Positions 5,151 through 5,479 of a stretch of DNA of 5,479 bases are shown one piece after another. The number at the start of each line of letters is the position of its first letter. The stretch's first letter is position 1. Source of the DNA: Desulfuromonadaceae bacterium UBA5613. GTDB taxonomy: Bacteria > Desulfobacterota > Desulfuromonadia > Desulfuromonadales > UBA2197. Position numbers and translations under genes: made by a program. The stretch covers positions 6,717 through 12,195 of the forward strand of contig DIKR01000046.1 of assembly GCA_002424625.1 (NCBI GenBank), given 5' to 3'. Below the pieces are notes generated by a model that saw only the letters and a list, made by a program, of their open reading frames with translations, made no database searches and was not told the origin of the DNA.

Positions 5151-5479
5151 ATGTCCCTGCCCCCGCAACTGCGCAAAGTCTCCGATACCATCTGGGAACT
5201 GCCGACCTCCTACAAAAGCGGCATGCGGGTGCCGGCGCGGATCATCGCCACCGAAGCCCTCCTGCACGGCATGGAAGCCGGGGTCTTCGAGCAGACCGCC
5301 AACGTCGCCTGCCTCCCCGGTATCGTCGACTACGCTTACTGCATGCCCGACGGCCACTGGGGCTACGGCTTCCCCATCGGCGGCGTCGCCGCTTTTGACC
5401 CCGCCACCGGCGTGATCTCCCCGGGCGGCATCGGCTTCGACATCAACTGCGGCATGCGCCTCTGCCTGACCAACCTCAC
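5151..5479 (+). CDS. rtcB: RNA-splicing ligase RtcB, N-terminal part only
   Basis: 109 complete codons are visible before the right edge, out of roughly 400-480 in the family. RtcB joins RNA 3'-phosphate or 2',3'-cyclic-phosphate ends to 5'-hydroxyl ends using GTP and Mn2+ through a guanylated histidine, and serves RNA repair in bacteria. Recognisable family blocks are ARIIATEALL (29-38), TANVACLPGI (49-58), MPDGHWGYGFPIGG (65-78) and SPGGIGFDINCGMR (90-103). Asp97 and Cys100 in the last block correspond to the first metal-binding residues of the active site. The guanylated histidine and the remaining metal ligands lie outside the window. The start has AAAGGAG with seven bases between GGAG and the ATG. 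The gene diverges from BON-thpR. Whether an archease gene follows cannot be seen. Confidence 0.96.
   Translation, partial: MSLPPQLRKVSDTIWELPTSYKSGMRVPARIIATEALLHGMEAGVFEQTANVACLPGIVDYAYCMPDGHWGYGFPIGGVAAFDPATGVISPGGIGFDINCGMRLCLTNL

Noticed and set aside
1..5479. CRISPR arrays, insertion sequences, attachment sites, tRNA or rRNA genes
   Set aside because: I found no regularly spaced direct repeats, transposase-like frames, terminal repeats or tRNA-like cloverleaf sequences on reading both strands.

Overview
The window looks like chromosomal DNA of a GC-rich Gram-negative bacterium. A deltaproteobacterial Desulfuromonas/Geobacter-type host is my inference from the mix of genes: an ablA-ablB pair, a beta-barrel outer-membrane protein, and rtcB next to a LigT/ThpR-type gene. 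I did no database search. I see no mobile elements, CRISPR arrays, tRNAs or rRNAs. Six protein genes fill most of the sequence, and the first and last run off the edges.

Left block (1-2814, minus strand, read right to left): a MarR-family regulator, then lysine 2,3-aminomutase (ablA), then beta-lysine N6-acetyltransferase (ablB, cut by the left edge). AblA turns L-alpha-lysine into L-beta-lysine and AblB acetylates it to N-epsilon-acetyl-beta-lysine, an osmolyte best known from methanogens. ablA and ablB overlap by 8 bases. The marR promoter carries an 18-bp imperfect palindrome over its -10 region, which suggests autoregulation and perhaps control of the whole operon. The ablA leader holds a strong hairpin and an apparently unused Shine-Dalgarno sequence, and the best-supported ablA start is TTG.

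Middle (2815-3664, plus strand): about 275 bases without a gene, containing several 7-bp inverted repeats and weak promoter matches, then a small secreted outer-membrane beta-barrel protein, then a textbook rho-independent terminator.

Right block (3702-5479): a minus-strand operon made of a BON-domain protein without a signal peptide and, translationally coupled to it, an RNA 2',3'-cyclic phosphodiesterase (thpR/ligT family). Divergent from it is the start of rtcB, the RNA ligase that acts on 2',3'-cyclic-phosphate or 3'-phosphate ends. Both directions have a recognisable extended -10 promoter. Two enzymes acting on the same kind of RNA end therefore lie back to back around a cytoplasmic BON protein of unknown role. 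This is the least ordinary part of the window.
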